A DNA stretch of 64,000 nt, taken from Bactericera cockerelli (lineage: Eukaryota > Arthropoda > Insecta > Hemiptera > Triozidae). The notes under the pieces were generated by a model, which saw only the letters and a list, made by a program, of their open reading frames with translations, was not told the DNA's origin and searched no databases. Both the position numbers and the translations under genes were made by a program. Of the stretch, positions 1 through 11,467 are shown in pieces (position 1 is the stretch's first letter; each line of letters starts with the position of its first letter). The DNA is taken from the NCBI GenBank assembly GCA_024516035.1, contig CM044958.1, positions 10,357,670 through 10,421,669 of the forward strand, given 5' to 3'.

Positions 1-88
1 ATCCAAGTCTTAACCTCGCTGGATGTCGCTTAACTTCGGTGTTCTAAAGGGAACCGGTGTATTCAACATGCCATCGACGCTGGCTTTG
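1..88 (-). repeat. 5S-headed SINE, cut by window edge
   Basis: Read on the minus strand this matches the first ~85 nt of the 5S rRNA-like head of the complete SINE at 28576-28837 (same GAATACACCGGTTC and ACCGAAGTTAAGC blocks). Only the head is in the window; the tail lies to the left. Confidence 0.7.
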
Positions 89-91
89 GCC

Positions 92-400
92 CAATTTACT
101 GGTATTTTGGGGAGACTAACTTTTTTATTATTCACCCTAGATGGGGTTTGCGACATATCAAATCCAATGATTTTGAGGTGCTGATTACGAATTTGGCACT
201 TATTTTTAACTATCTGAAAAAAAAAAAAAAAAATCTGTTACCGTTGAGTCACCAGTGGAGGATTTCGACTTCTTTTTGGGGGATAAGGAAAGTCGTGTGA
301 TGTTTACACCAGATTTTTTTATAATTTATTATTATTTTTTTGTCTGTTGTTGATGATTGTTTTGTAAAAAAAAGTGTAAATAAATAAATCTTTGATCAGG
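92..400 (+). mobile_element. 3' part of ~650-bp non-autonomous element (family A)
   Basis: Shares with 4606-5245 and 34085-35405 the stretch from the 'ttactggtattttgggg' block to the end 'tttacaccaga' followed by a T run. It has no coding capacity. The 5' half is absent; a 5S-headed SINE sits at that point. Confidence 0.6.
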
Positions 401-439
401 CTTTATTTATCAAACTTCTAATAAATTATAATTAGTACA

Positions 440-728
440 CTGTATATTGTCTGGCTGGGGGACGTTAAACAGGGAGAAGACCAGTGTCTCGCTAGAGGAC
501 TATAAACAGAGAACAGACTAGCCAACCCTTACAAGCCAGGCTAGCTTGCAGTTTCCTAAGGGTTTAATGGCTTGTACAGAAAAGTCCAAGTCCTCATGAT
601 GGTTGATCGCACATAGAAATATGTGGTTCAGGACGAGCCAACTTTGAAATAAAGTTGGCTGGAGACCATCACTCACCCCTCCAGCTGTAGCCAAGCTGGC
701 TACAACAACAACAACAACAACAGTACAC
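440..728 (+). repeat. SINE-like repeat with (ACA)n tail
   Basis: Ends in (acaacaaca)n. The body, containing 'ggttgatcgcacatag' and 'gacgagccaactttgaaa', recurs in reverse at 60467-60620 and 61185-61311 and weakly at 52780-52880. Its 5' part resembles the unit of the 38-bp minisatellite at 17687-17900. The pol III promoter head was not resolved. Confidence 0.5.
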
Positions 729-948
729 TGTATACAAGAGAAAAAAATGTAAATAAAGCCAGATCTGAATAATAAATAATGTAATCTCTTCTTTAAAGTA
801 AGATTCTCTTAATATAAAACACTGACTTCTACACTTTTTCATTAAAGCTTGAATTTTGCACGACAGTTTTTGATGAGAAATTAGAAAGGATTCTTTTTCC
901 TACTTCAATGTTGAATATCAAAATCATTGGAAAAAAACAGTGGCTCAC

Positions 949-3900
949 CTTTTTTCATTGATAAAATTGCATATTCCAAGCCGAGAATAAGTGTGCTCGT
1001 CCCAAGTTGAAACTTTTCAGGGAATCCCTTCCTCAGATAAGTGTTGTCAATGGGCAGCTCTTGAAGATCTGTGTAAGATACATAGTGAACTTTTACAGTG
1101 GACCCAGGGGTGGGATTATCTCCAAAACCTTTTTCTTTGATCTAAAAATAAATAAAAATGAGTTTATTTAATTAGTAAATCCCTATTATTTGATTTGAAA
1201 ATAAATATTTTTTTTCTTTACTAAATCCTTTTTATTTAATCCCCCTTTGTGGTTACAAAAGGAAGAACACCCACTCAAAAGAATGAGTAACAAAGGTAAA
1301 AATAAATATAAAAATGCTTTCTATTTCTCTGGACTCCTATCTGCATGTGTTCCTCTTAAGTTATCTTTCTTTAGCCTTGCTGAGGGTCATCCCAAACTTG
1401 ATTTCTCTTAAAATTTACTTGTTAATTGGCAATAAAAACTGGCAGCCAGAGTATGATTTTTCTAAACTTGTTTGAATTGAATGGAGAAAACTACAATGTT
1501 TTCACAAATTCCATTGTGAATATAATCCCAAAATAATGACAATATGCTGAGTTGCAGTATCTCACTTTCAGCCTCTGTGGCATAACGGTTGTGACTACTG
1601 CTCGTAGTCCAGAGTTCATTAGATCCCAGATTCAATCCCAGGTCAGAGCAGATATTTCACACAGAAAATTCTGTTTCCTCCGTAGATGTGAGGCTGGAAT
1701 TTCCGGCCCTACCCAGGCTTAGTGAGGTTAATGTAGTAAGCTGGTATGATTCCCAGCAAATGGAGGGTAAAATCTTCATCCTAATCCAGGACGCTAAATC
1801 AAATAGAATTGTTGATTAGAAAGGGCATCAAGCCGTAAAAAATGTGCCAAAAACCAACCAACCTCAACCATGAGGTTAAAGAACACTGACCTTACTCAAG
1901 TGGGATTAGACCAAGTAAAAGAAGAAAAAGAATGATAAATAAATAGCATACCTTTTTCATTAGCTTTCCATCTTGAGTCTGTTGTGGACCATATGGAATA
2001 ATCACCATATTTTGTTTGTATTTCTCAAGTGAACTCCCAGACTCATCCACATCAAGCAATTCCAGCTTGGTATATTTCTCAACATTGTCAAACTCATAAT
2101 ATTGATCTGCATCATAAGTCTCTTTGTAATCCTCAGCTGCCTCAGTAAATTCCAATGATTGGCCATTTAAAAATTTACTGTAAAATAGAAATTCAAGGTT
2201 TTATAAAGTCCTTTCACTTTTGAATTTTTCATATTTTGTGTAGAATGAATGAAGAAATTAAGATGAAACAAAATAAACAAGAATGAAGATATTTATATTA
2301 CTGAAGAAAAAGAAAAAGAAAAAAAACAACAAATAGAAGATAAGAAAAATAAACAAAATAAAATACAATAATGATATTGTTAAATAGTTACAAATACATC
2401 TCCTAGAAGCTTGAGTGCAAGCCAGAAAATTCCACAGAGAAAGGTTTTTCACATACATGCAACTTTAGGAGATACAAAAGAGCATATTAATGCTCTAAAC
2501 ATTTTCTATCACCTAATCACTTATCTTATTCTGAGGATACAAAAAGCTGTTACCTTTAATTTTGTGGATTATCCATGCTTTAAAGAATGTTAGCTTTTTT
2601 AAAACAACTTTCAATAGAAATTTTACTCACGATTAACACGTTTGTTACCGAATGGCCATATGTGGATGTTTTTGTGTTTTTTCTTTGGGACCAAAACACA
2701 CATGTGGCCGTTATCAAAATTTTATCGAGGGACCGGACATCCATGTATGGCCTTTTTGAGGTAGGTTGTTAGTATTAGAACAGATATAGGATCGATTCTT
2801 GTACAAATACGATGCCAAATATGCAAAAAAAATCATTTTGGTACCCAGGATGCAACAGCGACTTTACCGTCTGGTCCCTACGTAAAACTTGAAAAAATTG
2901 GCTTGGTAACGAACGTGTTAAAAGAAGTTAAAAAGGAAAAGCACTTTTTTGAATCCTTTCAGCTCTATTTTTGTTTTGATAGATTGGTTTTTTGCCTTGT
3001 CCTAAGAATTCTCACTCATTACAAGCTAGTCATAAATGCTCACAAACTGCAACAGAATAGACCAGTATCTCAATCTGGAGGAAAACAGGGATTTTGGCAT
3101 GACTTTTGAACAAAGAAAAATGCGGGTCCATCACTAGGTCACAAAATTGCTTCTTCTTGAAGGATTTTTATGAAACTTTCACAGAATACTTAGAATCTCA
3201 TTAGAAAATGATTTCACACCAAGAAAACCACAAATTTACACTATAAATTACTTTATTTGATTAAAATTTGAACTATTATATTATGAAGTTTTATTGTGAA
3301 ATTTAAAACTACTTTTTTCATTTTTAAATACTTGTACATAAAAACAAAGAATGCATGTTAGACAACCGCAAATATATTTAGTGCAAACAAATCCCAGTTG
3401 CATGGAAATGCCACATAGCGTGACAAGCAACACCATCACTAAGTCGTAGAATATTTCTCGCTATCTATTTATGTTTCTGTTTTGATATATTTATGTTTAC
3501 ATTTGATACAGGTGAGGGACAAGGAGAGGAGACTTCTTGTCAGACAGACGGTTGCCAGACTAAATGTTGTGTTTCGTTAGCTGGCTAGGATAGCTTGGGT
3601 GAGGGGCTTAGGTTAGGTTAAATAGAGTGCAGGGTTAGACCGGGTCACTGCGCGACCCGGCCTAACCACCTGCGCTAATTTCAACCTAACCTAAGCCCCT
3701 CACCCAACCATCCTACCCAACAAACGATTGTCAGTCTAAATGTTGTGTTTTATTAGCCGGCTAGGATAGTCTAAATGTTGTGTTTCGTTAGCCAGCTAGG
3801 ATAACCGGCTAGTATTCTGTGAATGTTTCATGTGAATCCCTCAAGAAACAACTGTTCACTCCTGCAGTGATAGAGCCGAAAAATGCCCCACTGCAAGTTA

Positions 3901-4219
3901 GGCTTGTAAATAATAGTTCATGAGGTGCCAGACGTGCAATTTAACACTTAGACGACCGGGTGTACCACCGGTGGTACACGCACGTTCGTACGGAATGGAC
4001 CGGGTGTACCACCGGTGGTACACAATGTCGGAGAGCCGTATTATCGCCGGTCCCACAAGAGAATTCACGAAAAACCATGCCGGTCGTCTAAGTGTTAAGT
4101 AAGTCCAATCGTTCAGGGAACACCCCGTAAAGATAACTAATCTTTATCACAACATACCTGATATCAACTGGTTTAACGGATATTTTAGAGTGACATGGTA
4201 AGTCTGCATTTGGGTCCAT
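949..4219 (-). CDS. FKBP6/shutdown-like inactive prolyl isomerase, 5' three exons
   Basis: Exons in transcript order are 4219-4158, 2177-1952 and 1141-949. All junctions are GT-AG and keep frame (phases 2, 0, 1). They give 160 residues that begin MDPNADLPCHS and end in LILGLEYAILSMKK. From about residue 95 an FKBP-type fold is readable: a GSTVKVHY strand, then GLEYAILSMKKG, which is where FKBP6 has its conserved SMRRGE. In known families FKBP6 (shutdown in flies) is a catalytically inactive PPIase with C-terminal TPR repeats that works with Hsp90 in piRNA biogenesis. The rest of the FKBP fold and any TPRs would lie left of position 1. The residue 25-90 segment is acidic and tyrosine-rich. Assignment to FKBP6 rather than another FKBP-TPR protein rests on about 60 residues. 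The start ATG at 4219 is the first ATG of the frame in exon 1. The 2-kb first intron holds a TTAA MITE and an inverted repeat. Confidence 0.72.
1571..1862 (+). repeat. tRNA-headed SINE with shared tail
   Basis: The head is tRNA-like, with an A-box-like 'tggcataacggttgtgac' and a weak B box 'agattcaatcccag'. The body 'ggaatttccggccctaccc...gtgaggttaatg...cagcaaatggagggtaaa' is the same tail found behind 5S-like heads elsewhere. It lies in the intron of the FKBP6-like gene. Confidence 0.65.
2178..3554. other. Intron sequence, no recognised feature
   Basis: AT-rich intron 1 of the FKBP6-like gene. Short open frames here (for example 2411-2593 and 2587-2772) show no family features, splice logic or codon signal. 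Nothing else was recognised. Confidence 0.5.
3555..3765. repeat. Inverted repeat / foldback in intron
   Basis: The arm 'gggtgaggggcttaggttag' at about 3599-3618 is matched in reverse at about 3684-3705. They enclose a loop with a smaller GC-rich hairpin (gaccgggtc...gacccggcc). A flanking 'ttagctggctaggata' block recurs three times nearby (3578, 3755, 3789). Confidence 0.6.
3944..4098. mobile_element. TTAA-flanked MITE (piggyBac-type)
   Basis: Outer ends are TTAACACTTAGACGACCGG and its reverse complement, so the element has a TTAA target duplication and ~15-bp TIRs, as in piggyBac derivatives. Inside, the perfect 18-bp palindrome TGTACCACCGGTGGTACA occurs twice. It has no transposase. It lies about 60 bp from the donor of FKBP6-like exon 1. 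Confidence 0.75.
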
Positions 4220-4450
4220 TGTCCAGGAATTTCACTAGTTCTTCTGGAATATCACAGAATCTGAGGACATTAGCGAATGGACCTTTACCAATAAACTTTT
4301 CACAACTCTAGGTTCTAGTTTCTTTTGTACTTCATCGTCTTCATCTTTAATCCAATCTGGATGATCTCCTGTGCTTACAGTTTTACCAATTTTCAAATTT
4401 TCCCGCTCAGAAGACTCAAATTTAATTGAGTTTTTTACTCTTGACTGATT
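4185..4450 (-). pseudogene. Degenerate coding-like stretch overlapping FKBP6-like exon 1
   Basis: On the minus strand an open frame of about 55 codons (contains GDHPDWIKDEDDEVQKKLEP) shifts frame and continues as about 40 codons (contains FANVLRFCDIPEELVKFL) before stopping inside FKBP6-like exon 1. Codon content looks protein-like but I do not recognise the family. It could be a 5' leader, a decayed upstream gene or chance. Confidence 0.25.
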
Positions 4451-4605
4451 ACTTCAGGAGATTTGAGCTTAATAACGGATTAAAATTGATAAATAACACA
4501 CGAATTTTCATTACTTTCAAAAGAATCTAAAGTTAGGTTTCATCCGTTTCACAAGTAACAACAGAATTTGGTTTTAAATCTACTTCTGTTGCTTGACGAT
4601 TCCTG

Positions 4606-5245
4606 AACAATTTCCTTATCCTATCATAAGGAAAGTATTGTATTCGTCGAAAATTTGACCTACCCAGGTTTTCACATTTCTGGACGAATTATATTAGCCT
4701 TAGGATACCAAAAAAGTTGTTTTCAGCCATTGATTGGTTCATGCGTCGACGTCTATCTGTGTGTCTGTGAACATGAACAAGATATTTCGAGAACGGTAGG
4801 AGCTAGAGACTTGAAATTTGGTATGAAAGTTCTATCTTATCTTGATTGTATACCACACGAAACTTTTGGTTGAAATTGTAGAACCGCAAAAAGTGGCCGC
4901 AGGAGCCGTTCCTCTGGATTGGTTAAAGATACAAAAAGCAAGTTATTATTCGAATGAAAAAATAATAGGGGTTCATTCTGATCATTTTTTTGATATCTTG
5001 AACTTTTTGGAACCCGGCCCCTATTTACCGGTATTTTGGGGGGGACCCGCTTGGACTAACATTTTTATTTATATTCACCCTAGATGGGGGTGTTGACATA
5101 TTAAATCTAATGATTTTGAGGCACTGATTACGAATTTGACAATGATTTTTAGCTAATGTTACCGTTGAGTCACCAGTGGTGGAATTTGACTTATTTTCGA
5201 GTGATAAGGAAAGTCGTGAGGTGTGTTACACCAATTTTTTTTGTT
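4606..5245 (+). mobile_element. Complete family A element, ~640 bp
   Basis: Begins with a palindrome (tttccttatcctatcataaggaaa) followed by TATTGTATTCGTCG and ends with gataaggaaagtcgtg...ttacaccaa and a T run. No TIRs or target duplication are visible. It resembles the other copies at 92-400 and 34085-35405. Open frames 4655-4873 and 4842-5096 belong to it and are not genes. The class is uncertain; insertion into T runs without duplication suggests a Helitron/Helentron-like origin. Confidence 0.6.
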
Positions 5246-6280
5246 GTTGTTAATAATGAATTATTAGGTACAGTTTACCCTAATTACCTAGCATTTGAGA
5301 GACATTATTTATAAAATAGAATTATAGGTAGGTAAAAAAAAAACAATAAATTACTGTGTTCCTTAGCCGAGTTATTTTGTATTGTACTTTTTTTTAACTT
5401 TTTTTAATTTATTATAGAATATTTGTAATTAGTTGTACTGCCCTGTGATGGCTTGAAAGTCGGGTCGGTTTTTTTTTTTTTCCTGTTAGGCACTTTAACC
5501 AAATAATGAATGGTCGTTCGTGCCGATCCTCACAAGGCCTACATAAGGTGAAGGAGGTTGATATTTCTTAGAAAGGTCATAAGTGAGTTCACTTCACTGG
5601 TAGAGTTCAGTAGAGATGGTTTTGGGTCACATGATTGGCGCTTTGCATTGTAATTGTGGCATTCGTTTACGATGTGACGAACAGACAGCGGATCACCACC
5701 AAGCAATAATTTATAAATTTGTAATCAGCCCATCAAAACGTTTGATTTGATACCCCACGTGATTAGATTATTCTTGATTTACCCAAGTTAGTCAAATATA
5801 AATTTCTAATCAGCCTGTCAAGACTTTTTGATTTGATACTCCACATGATTAAACTTACCTTTCAATGCTGGATATTAAGCATACCTGCGCTCCTTTGGGT
5901 TTCCCTCATGGGGCCTACCATGAGGGAAACCAAAAAACTTGTGTTTACCAATGATATGCAGATTTCCAATCAACTTTTCAATACCTTTTATTTGAGATAC
6001 CCCACATTATTATATTTTTCTTGACTAGCTCTTTGACCCTACCTTGCGAAGGAACTTGATTGAATTGATAAAAGTGTTTTTTATTGTGTTATTATATTAC
6101 AATTTTAGTGAGTGGCGCAGAATTATAACACCTTTTTTCCTTTTTCTTGAATAGTTCTGGGCTTAATAGATTTACTTATAAAACTTTGCCCTTATAAGAT
6201 TCTCTATTATTATTATTATTATTATATTTTAACGACTAACTTTTGCCAATAATTACGCCACTGATCGCTGTTCACGTTAA
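5246..6280. other. Intergenic, a hairpin only
   Basis: AT-rich sequence. A 15-bp perfect inverted repeat (ggtttccctcatgg at 5897-5911 against 5918-5931, loop about 6 nt) is the only clear structure. Open frame 5833-6024 spans it and is not supported as a gene. Confidence 0.5.
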
Positions 6281-6284
6281 AGCG

Positions 6285-6385
6285 GACACTCATTTTTCCT
6301 CACGAGATATGAGAGGATCGAACCCAGGTCACTATGCGTGCAATACCTAGCGCTATAACTCGCTCGACCACGGTGACCGTGTCTT
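6285..6385 (-). repeat. tRNA-derived SINE head
   Basis: Reverse complement carries a B-box-like 'gacctgggttcgatcc' and 'ccacggtgac', shared with 6525-6600, 24105-24190, 26640-26738 and 31318-31425. The acceptor stem does not pair, so this is not a functional tRNA. Confidence 0.55.
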
Positions 6386-6524
6386 GATTGAACTTATAAT
6401 AAACATACGCTAACATAATAAATTACAGTCCCAGCCATAATTTAAACCTAGGACTGAAGAGATGTATAAAGATACTGGTCGATACTCACATTAAATCAGC
6501 TATTCACTTTTCCTCCGAGTGGAC

Positions 6525-6600
6525 GCCTTACATCCAAGGACAGACCAGAAAAAATCCTGCCCCATTGGGAATCGAACCCAGGTCACCGTGCGTGCAAGCC
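6525..6600 (-). repeat. tRNA-derived SINE head
   Basis: Second copy of the same tRNA-like head, with 'ggtgacctgggttcgattcc' on the minus strand. Neighbouring sequence is otherwise unrecognised. Confidence 0.5.
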
Positions 6601-6877
6601 TATGATCTCTACTTTGCCATGATCTCTACTTTATGTCACAATTATTAGTGAGTAGCATCGATGTAACGAGTGCTAATAATGCATCATATTTTATCTCCAA
6701 ACAACCATCATCGTCCAATATCAATCTCGTTATGCCGCCACTGGTCGTTTACCCGTTCCAGAACTACTAGGTACAAATTTCTTCGCGAGGGTAACAGAGT
6801 AGTCATCAACATCAAATATAAAGAGCGGCAAATAAAAGCAATGTGTTAAGCCCAAAATAAAAAGAGCATAAAAATTC

Positions 6878-6952
6878 GACCTCGCCAGGAATCGAAACCT
6901 ACGTTACCCGGGGTACAAGTCGAGCATGCTACCGCTAGACAAAGTACTGAAG
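6878..6952 (-). repeat. tRNA-like SINE head
   Basis: The minus strand reads 'gtctagcggtagcatgctcg' and 'ggtttcgattcctgg', which resemble A and B boxes. The cloverleaf does not close properly, so I treat it as a SINE head and not as a tRNA gene. Confidence 0.45.
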
Positions 6953-7030
6953 AATGAGAGAGAAAAAATGAACTATCTAAATATTCTAAATCAACCTCTA
7001 GAGTCCGTAGACAATCAATATAGGTAAATA

Positions 7031-7825
7031 TCTTACACCTATAAAAGAAAGCTGTCTGTGTGTATGTATGTGTGTATGGATGTTCTTTCATAACTTGATA
7101 GAAATCAATCCACTGCAATCTATCAAAAAGACTATTACTACAAGTAGCAGACCTGATGAAGCACAACAACCCCAACAGAATCCAAACTCAACACCCCACC
7201 ATGATCCTGATGATCATCCAACACCACAACGACAACCCGGCTTAGAGATTATACTTCAATGCAGAGCTTGTGGCAGACAATGTAGAAGCAAGGCGGGCTT
7301 GCTCAGTCATCAGCGAAAACGCCATCTGCAGACGTCATCTGGAGGAGATGGAATCGTCGGAATCCCAATAACATCCATTGTTCTTCATACAAATCCACAC
7401 AGTTTGACCGAGAAACTTGAAATTTTGCACATAGGTTTGGATCTGGGAATTCTTCTAGGCTAGGTTATATTTCCCTAGGGTTAAGCTACAATGAGTAAGG
7501 ATAAAAAAAATGATGGGTGACTAAAAAAACATTCACTTTTTTCGACCTAAATGACATTTTATCTCGAAATTTGACACGGCGACCTATCAACTCAGAGCGA
7601 GAAAGTTTTATGCAAGGGTTTGAGCTTTCATTTGACATATGCATCGCGAAATTCTGATGAGCCATTCTTGAGATAGATAGGCGACAAAAAAATATTCACC
7701 TTTTTTTTAAAACCTAAATGACATTTTGTGTATGTGGGTGTGTGTGTGTGTGTGTGTGTATGGTGTGATGTGTGTGCGTTGTGTGTGTTTGATCGGCTGG
7801 CGAAGCGGCGTGTGTAACCCGCTAG
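7031..7825 (+). mobile_element. Non-autonomous Helitron carrying a C2H2 zinc-finger fragment
   Basis: The left end is A|TCTTACACCTATAAAAG. The right end is a GC hairpin region (gcggcgtgtgtaacccg) followed by CTAG|T. No target duplication is visible, as expected for A-T insertion of Helitrons. The same 3' end occurs at 36181-36206. Inside, the open frame 7068-7463 encodes CRACGRQCRSKAGLLSHQRKRH, a C2H2-like finger typical of mobile-element proteins. No Rep/helicase is present. Confidence 0.72.
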
Positions 7826-8490
7826 TTATTAATAATAACAGACTAGTAGTACTGTGAACCTCACATAGATTCTACAAATCGATGTCTTCATGCCATCGAA
7901 ACCTGTGATACAATACCCCACTCGAAATTCAAAAATATCAACCGGCCCACAGAACAGAAAAATAATTGCTGTTGTAAACGGGGCTTTTTCACTAGATTTA
8001 CTATTTAATTATTTTTGCACTCGAAAGTAAAAGGTAGTGCTTTTGTTTTAGCCATGCAATATTTTAATATTAGTTTCACGAGGAAATCATCTTAGCCAGT
8101 TCAATATTTCCGCAGCCACTTCATTCATAGTTCACTTGAAAAAAATCATTCAAACATTACAAACATATTTTCGTAACATTAATTCCATTCGAAACAAAAT
8201 CAAAATTACCAGTCATGTCAAAATTTCTGTCACCATCTTCAGTTCCTCAAGACTTTGGAAGATAATGTTGTCACATTCAATATGTTCCATGTTCCTGTTC
8301 AAGTAATTTTCGTCAATGTTCCCGTTTTGTTCCGTCATGTTCAAACTCTCGTTAATATTTCTCTCGTTATTTTGTATGAGATTTTTTTGTTCCTGCTGTT
8401 TTGTTCGTCTTGCTTTTCATCAACTTTTCGTTCTTGTTCACTGTTTACTGTGACTTAAAATAGTCAAAATAACCACATCAAGATTAAGAG
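7826..8490. other. Intergenic, nothing recognised
   Basis: AT-rich sequence with no homology I can name. Open frame 8255-8458 is hydrophobic but lacks support. Confidence 0.4.
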
Positions 8491-8494
8491 AAAA

Positions 8495-10330
8495 AAATAA
8501 TCTAGAGGAGGATAGGGTCGGCTATAAGGGGTGATGAGGAGGCCGAAGGGGGGACCACCAACTCAACCCCCCCACATTAAAAATAAAAATAAGAGAAAAA
8601 TAAACAAGACTCAGAATTACCACAAAAAGAAAAGAGAAAAAAAAAATCTAGAGGAGGATAGGGTCGGCTATAAGGGGTGATGAGGAGGCCGAGGGGGGAA
8701 ACCAACATCTCAACCCCCCGTAAAAAAATAATGCAAAAGAAGAAATAACAAAAATCCCGATAAAAAGCAAATAATGAAGAAAAAGGAAACATACACAGTA
8801 CACACATCAAGAAACAATAAACACAACTCAAGACAAAAAACTAATAATGATAAAAAAGAGAGAAATACCAGAAAATAATCAAAGAAAAAAGAAGAAAACA
8901 AGAATCCAGATAAAACGCAAAAAAAAAGAAAAAGGACACATACACAGTACACACATCAAGAAACAATAAATCTACACAACTCAAGACAAAACAAGAACAT
9001 AGAATTACCACAAAAAGGAAAAAAGAAGAAGAAAATAAAAGCTACAGGAGGATAGGGTCGGCTATAAGGGGTGATGAGGAGGCCGAGGGGGGAACCAACA
9101 TCTCAACCCCCCATTTATACAAAAGAAGAAATAACAAAAATCCCGAGAAAAAGCAAATCATGAAGAAAAAGGAAACATACACAGTACACACATCAAGAAA
9201 CAATAAACACAACTCAAGACAAAAAAAAAGAGAAATAGCAGAAATAAATCAAAGGAAAAAAGAAGAAAACAAGAATCCAGATAAAACGCAAAAAGTTTAA
9301 GAAAAAGGACACATACACAGTAAACACATCAAGAAACAATTAACACAACGCAAAACAAAAAAAAGAGAAATACCAGGAATAAATCAAAGGAAAAAAGAAG
9401 AAAACAAGAATCCAGATAAAACGCAAAAAATTAAGAAAAAGGACACATACACAGTAAACACATCAAGAAACAATAAACACAACGCAAGACAAAAAAGAGA
9501 GAAATACCAGAAATAAATCAAAGGAAAAAAAGAAGAAAATAAGAATCCAGATGAAACGCAAAACAAATTAAGAAAAAGGACACAAACACAGTAAACACAT
9601 CAAGAAACAATTAACACAACGCAAAACAAAAAAAAAAGGAGAAATACCAGAAATAAATCAAAGGAAAAAAAGAAGAAAATAAGAATCCAGATGAAACGCA
9701 AAAAAAAATTAAGAAAAAGGACACATACACAGTAAACACATCAAGAAACAATTAACACAACGCAAAACAAAAAAAAGGAGAAATGCTAGAAATAAATCAA
9801 AGGAAAAAAGAAGAAAACAAGAATCCAGATAAAACGCAAAAAATTAAGAAAAAGGACATATACACAGTTAACACATCAAGAAACAATAAACACAAGACAA
9901 GACAAGAACATAGAACTACCAGTACAAGAAAAAAATAAAAGAAAAAGCTACAGGAGGATAGGGTCGGCTATAAGGGGTGATGAGGAGGCCGAGGGGGGAA
10001 CCAACATCTCAACCCCCCATAAAAAATACAAGAGAAGTAATTACAAAAGTCCCGATAAAACGCAAAAAATTAAGAAAAAGGACACATACACAGTAAACAC
10101 ATCAAGAAACAATAAACACAACGCAAGACAAAAAAGAGAGAAATACCAGAAATATATCAAAGGAAAAAAAATCTAGAAAGTAGAGGAGGATAGGGTCGGC
10201 TATAAGGGGTGATGAGGAGGCCGAAGGGAGGGAACCAACATCTCAACCCCCCACATTAAAAATAAAAAGAAGAGAAAAATAAACAAGACTCGGAACTACC
10301 ACAACAAGAAAAGAGAAAGAAAAGAGAAAG
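8495..10330. repeat. Two-level tandem repeat array, purine-rich
   Basis: A ~70-bp module (contains gagggtcggctataagg-like 'gatagggtcggctataagg' and ends in a run of C) occurs at about 8500, 8646, 9041, 9951 and 10183. Between copies lies a ~130-bp A-rich unit (contains acacatacacagtaaacaca and atcaagaaacaat) repeated about ten times. The plus strand is nearly all purine plus C. Minus-strand open frames here are phenylalanine/leucine artefacts of the repeat. Confidence 0.85.
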
Positions 10331-11030
10331 ATCGCCCTCACCGAAGAATGGGAGAGGTTGCCCCAAGAAATTGTGGTTACTTTGATCCACTCAATACCAA
10401 ATCGAATGAATGCTGTGATCAAAAGCTCGGGGAGGCAACACAAAATACTGATTCAAAATTAATATGAATGAATCTTGTTGATTTCTCAGGTTATAACGTC
10501 TTTTGTTAAAAATAAAAAAAATCATGTTTTTCTTTTTTTTGACATCCTGTGGTAAAATTTAATTTTGACGGCTTCTGGTAAGTTTTTTTTAACAATCAAA
10601 TTATGAAATTGTAGAAAACAAAATTTACAACATTTTGAGATATCATATACGACTCGATAGAAATAGTAATTTCGAAGATATGGCAGATTAGGTGGAGGAA
10701 AAAGTTTGATTCGCTTTTTCTACTCTCAAGTGTACTTAGGTAAGTAGAAAGTAATTGAAGTCAAGAATATATTGAAGTCAAATTTAAATCTTACAGAAAA
10801 AGAGCACAGGCCCGCTGACTTAAGTCACTAGTCACTACGCACTGATAAAAGAAATACCGATTGTACCAAGGTTATAAGAGGAGAGGACGCTGTCACGTGA
10901 TTTTTGGTTGCTGTTGATGACATCACATTAAGCTATTTATCTTTTCTGAATATAGTCGTTGGTGCAATAGTGACAATATAGTCACTGGTGGAGGAGTTGG
11001 TTATTTTTGGATTATAGGATGATTAGCTTG
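10331..11030. other. Intergenic, nothing recognised
   Basis: AT-rich spacer between the tandem array and a hAT-like end. No open frame, hairpin or known repeat was found. Confidence 0.4.
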
Positions 11031-11182
11031 TCAAGCCAATTCCATCGCCCCCTTATTGCCCAAAATAATTTCATCGCCCCTTATTGCCCAAAATAATTTC
11101 ATCGCCCCCCGACTGCCCAAAATATACTCATTGCCCCCCAGCGCCCCCAGGGGGCGATATCGCCCACGTTGAGAATCACTGA
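11031..11182 (-). mobile_element. hAT-like element end with short tandem repeats
   Basis: The minus strand starts CAGTGATTCTCAACGTGGGC, the form of many hAT-type termini. Four imperfect ~32-bp repeats of 'tgcccaaaataatttcatcg' follow. The opposite end was not found. Confidence 0.45.
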
Positions 11183-11467
11183 TCTAAATTAATACTTAGG
11201 TGCTCCTCAAAGAAAATGAAAAGCCCACCCAGTGGACCGGATGAACGAATAAAGAGAGGGAGAGGTGAAGCAGTAAAGCAAGCGGAACTAAAAAAGTGCC
11301 CTAAATTCAAAGATCTGAAGAATCTTTATTTTATTTATTTATTTTATTTTTACAAATCAACGGGACAATGCCCCAAGTGTACAATTTATTAACCTACGAT
11401 TAAGATTAAATATTAAAGCTATAATTATATAATATATTCTTAAAACTATCTTTAAAGCTAGGCTATG

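Noticed and set aside
8577..9566. Minus-strand hydrophobic frames (F/L-rich) that look like membrane proteins
   Set aside because: Low-complexity translation of the tandem A-rich repeat.
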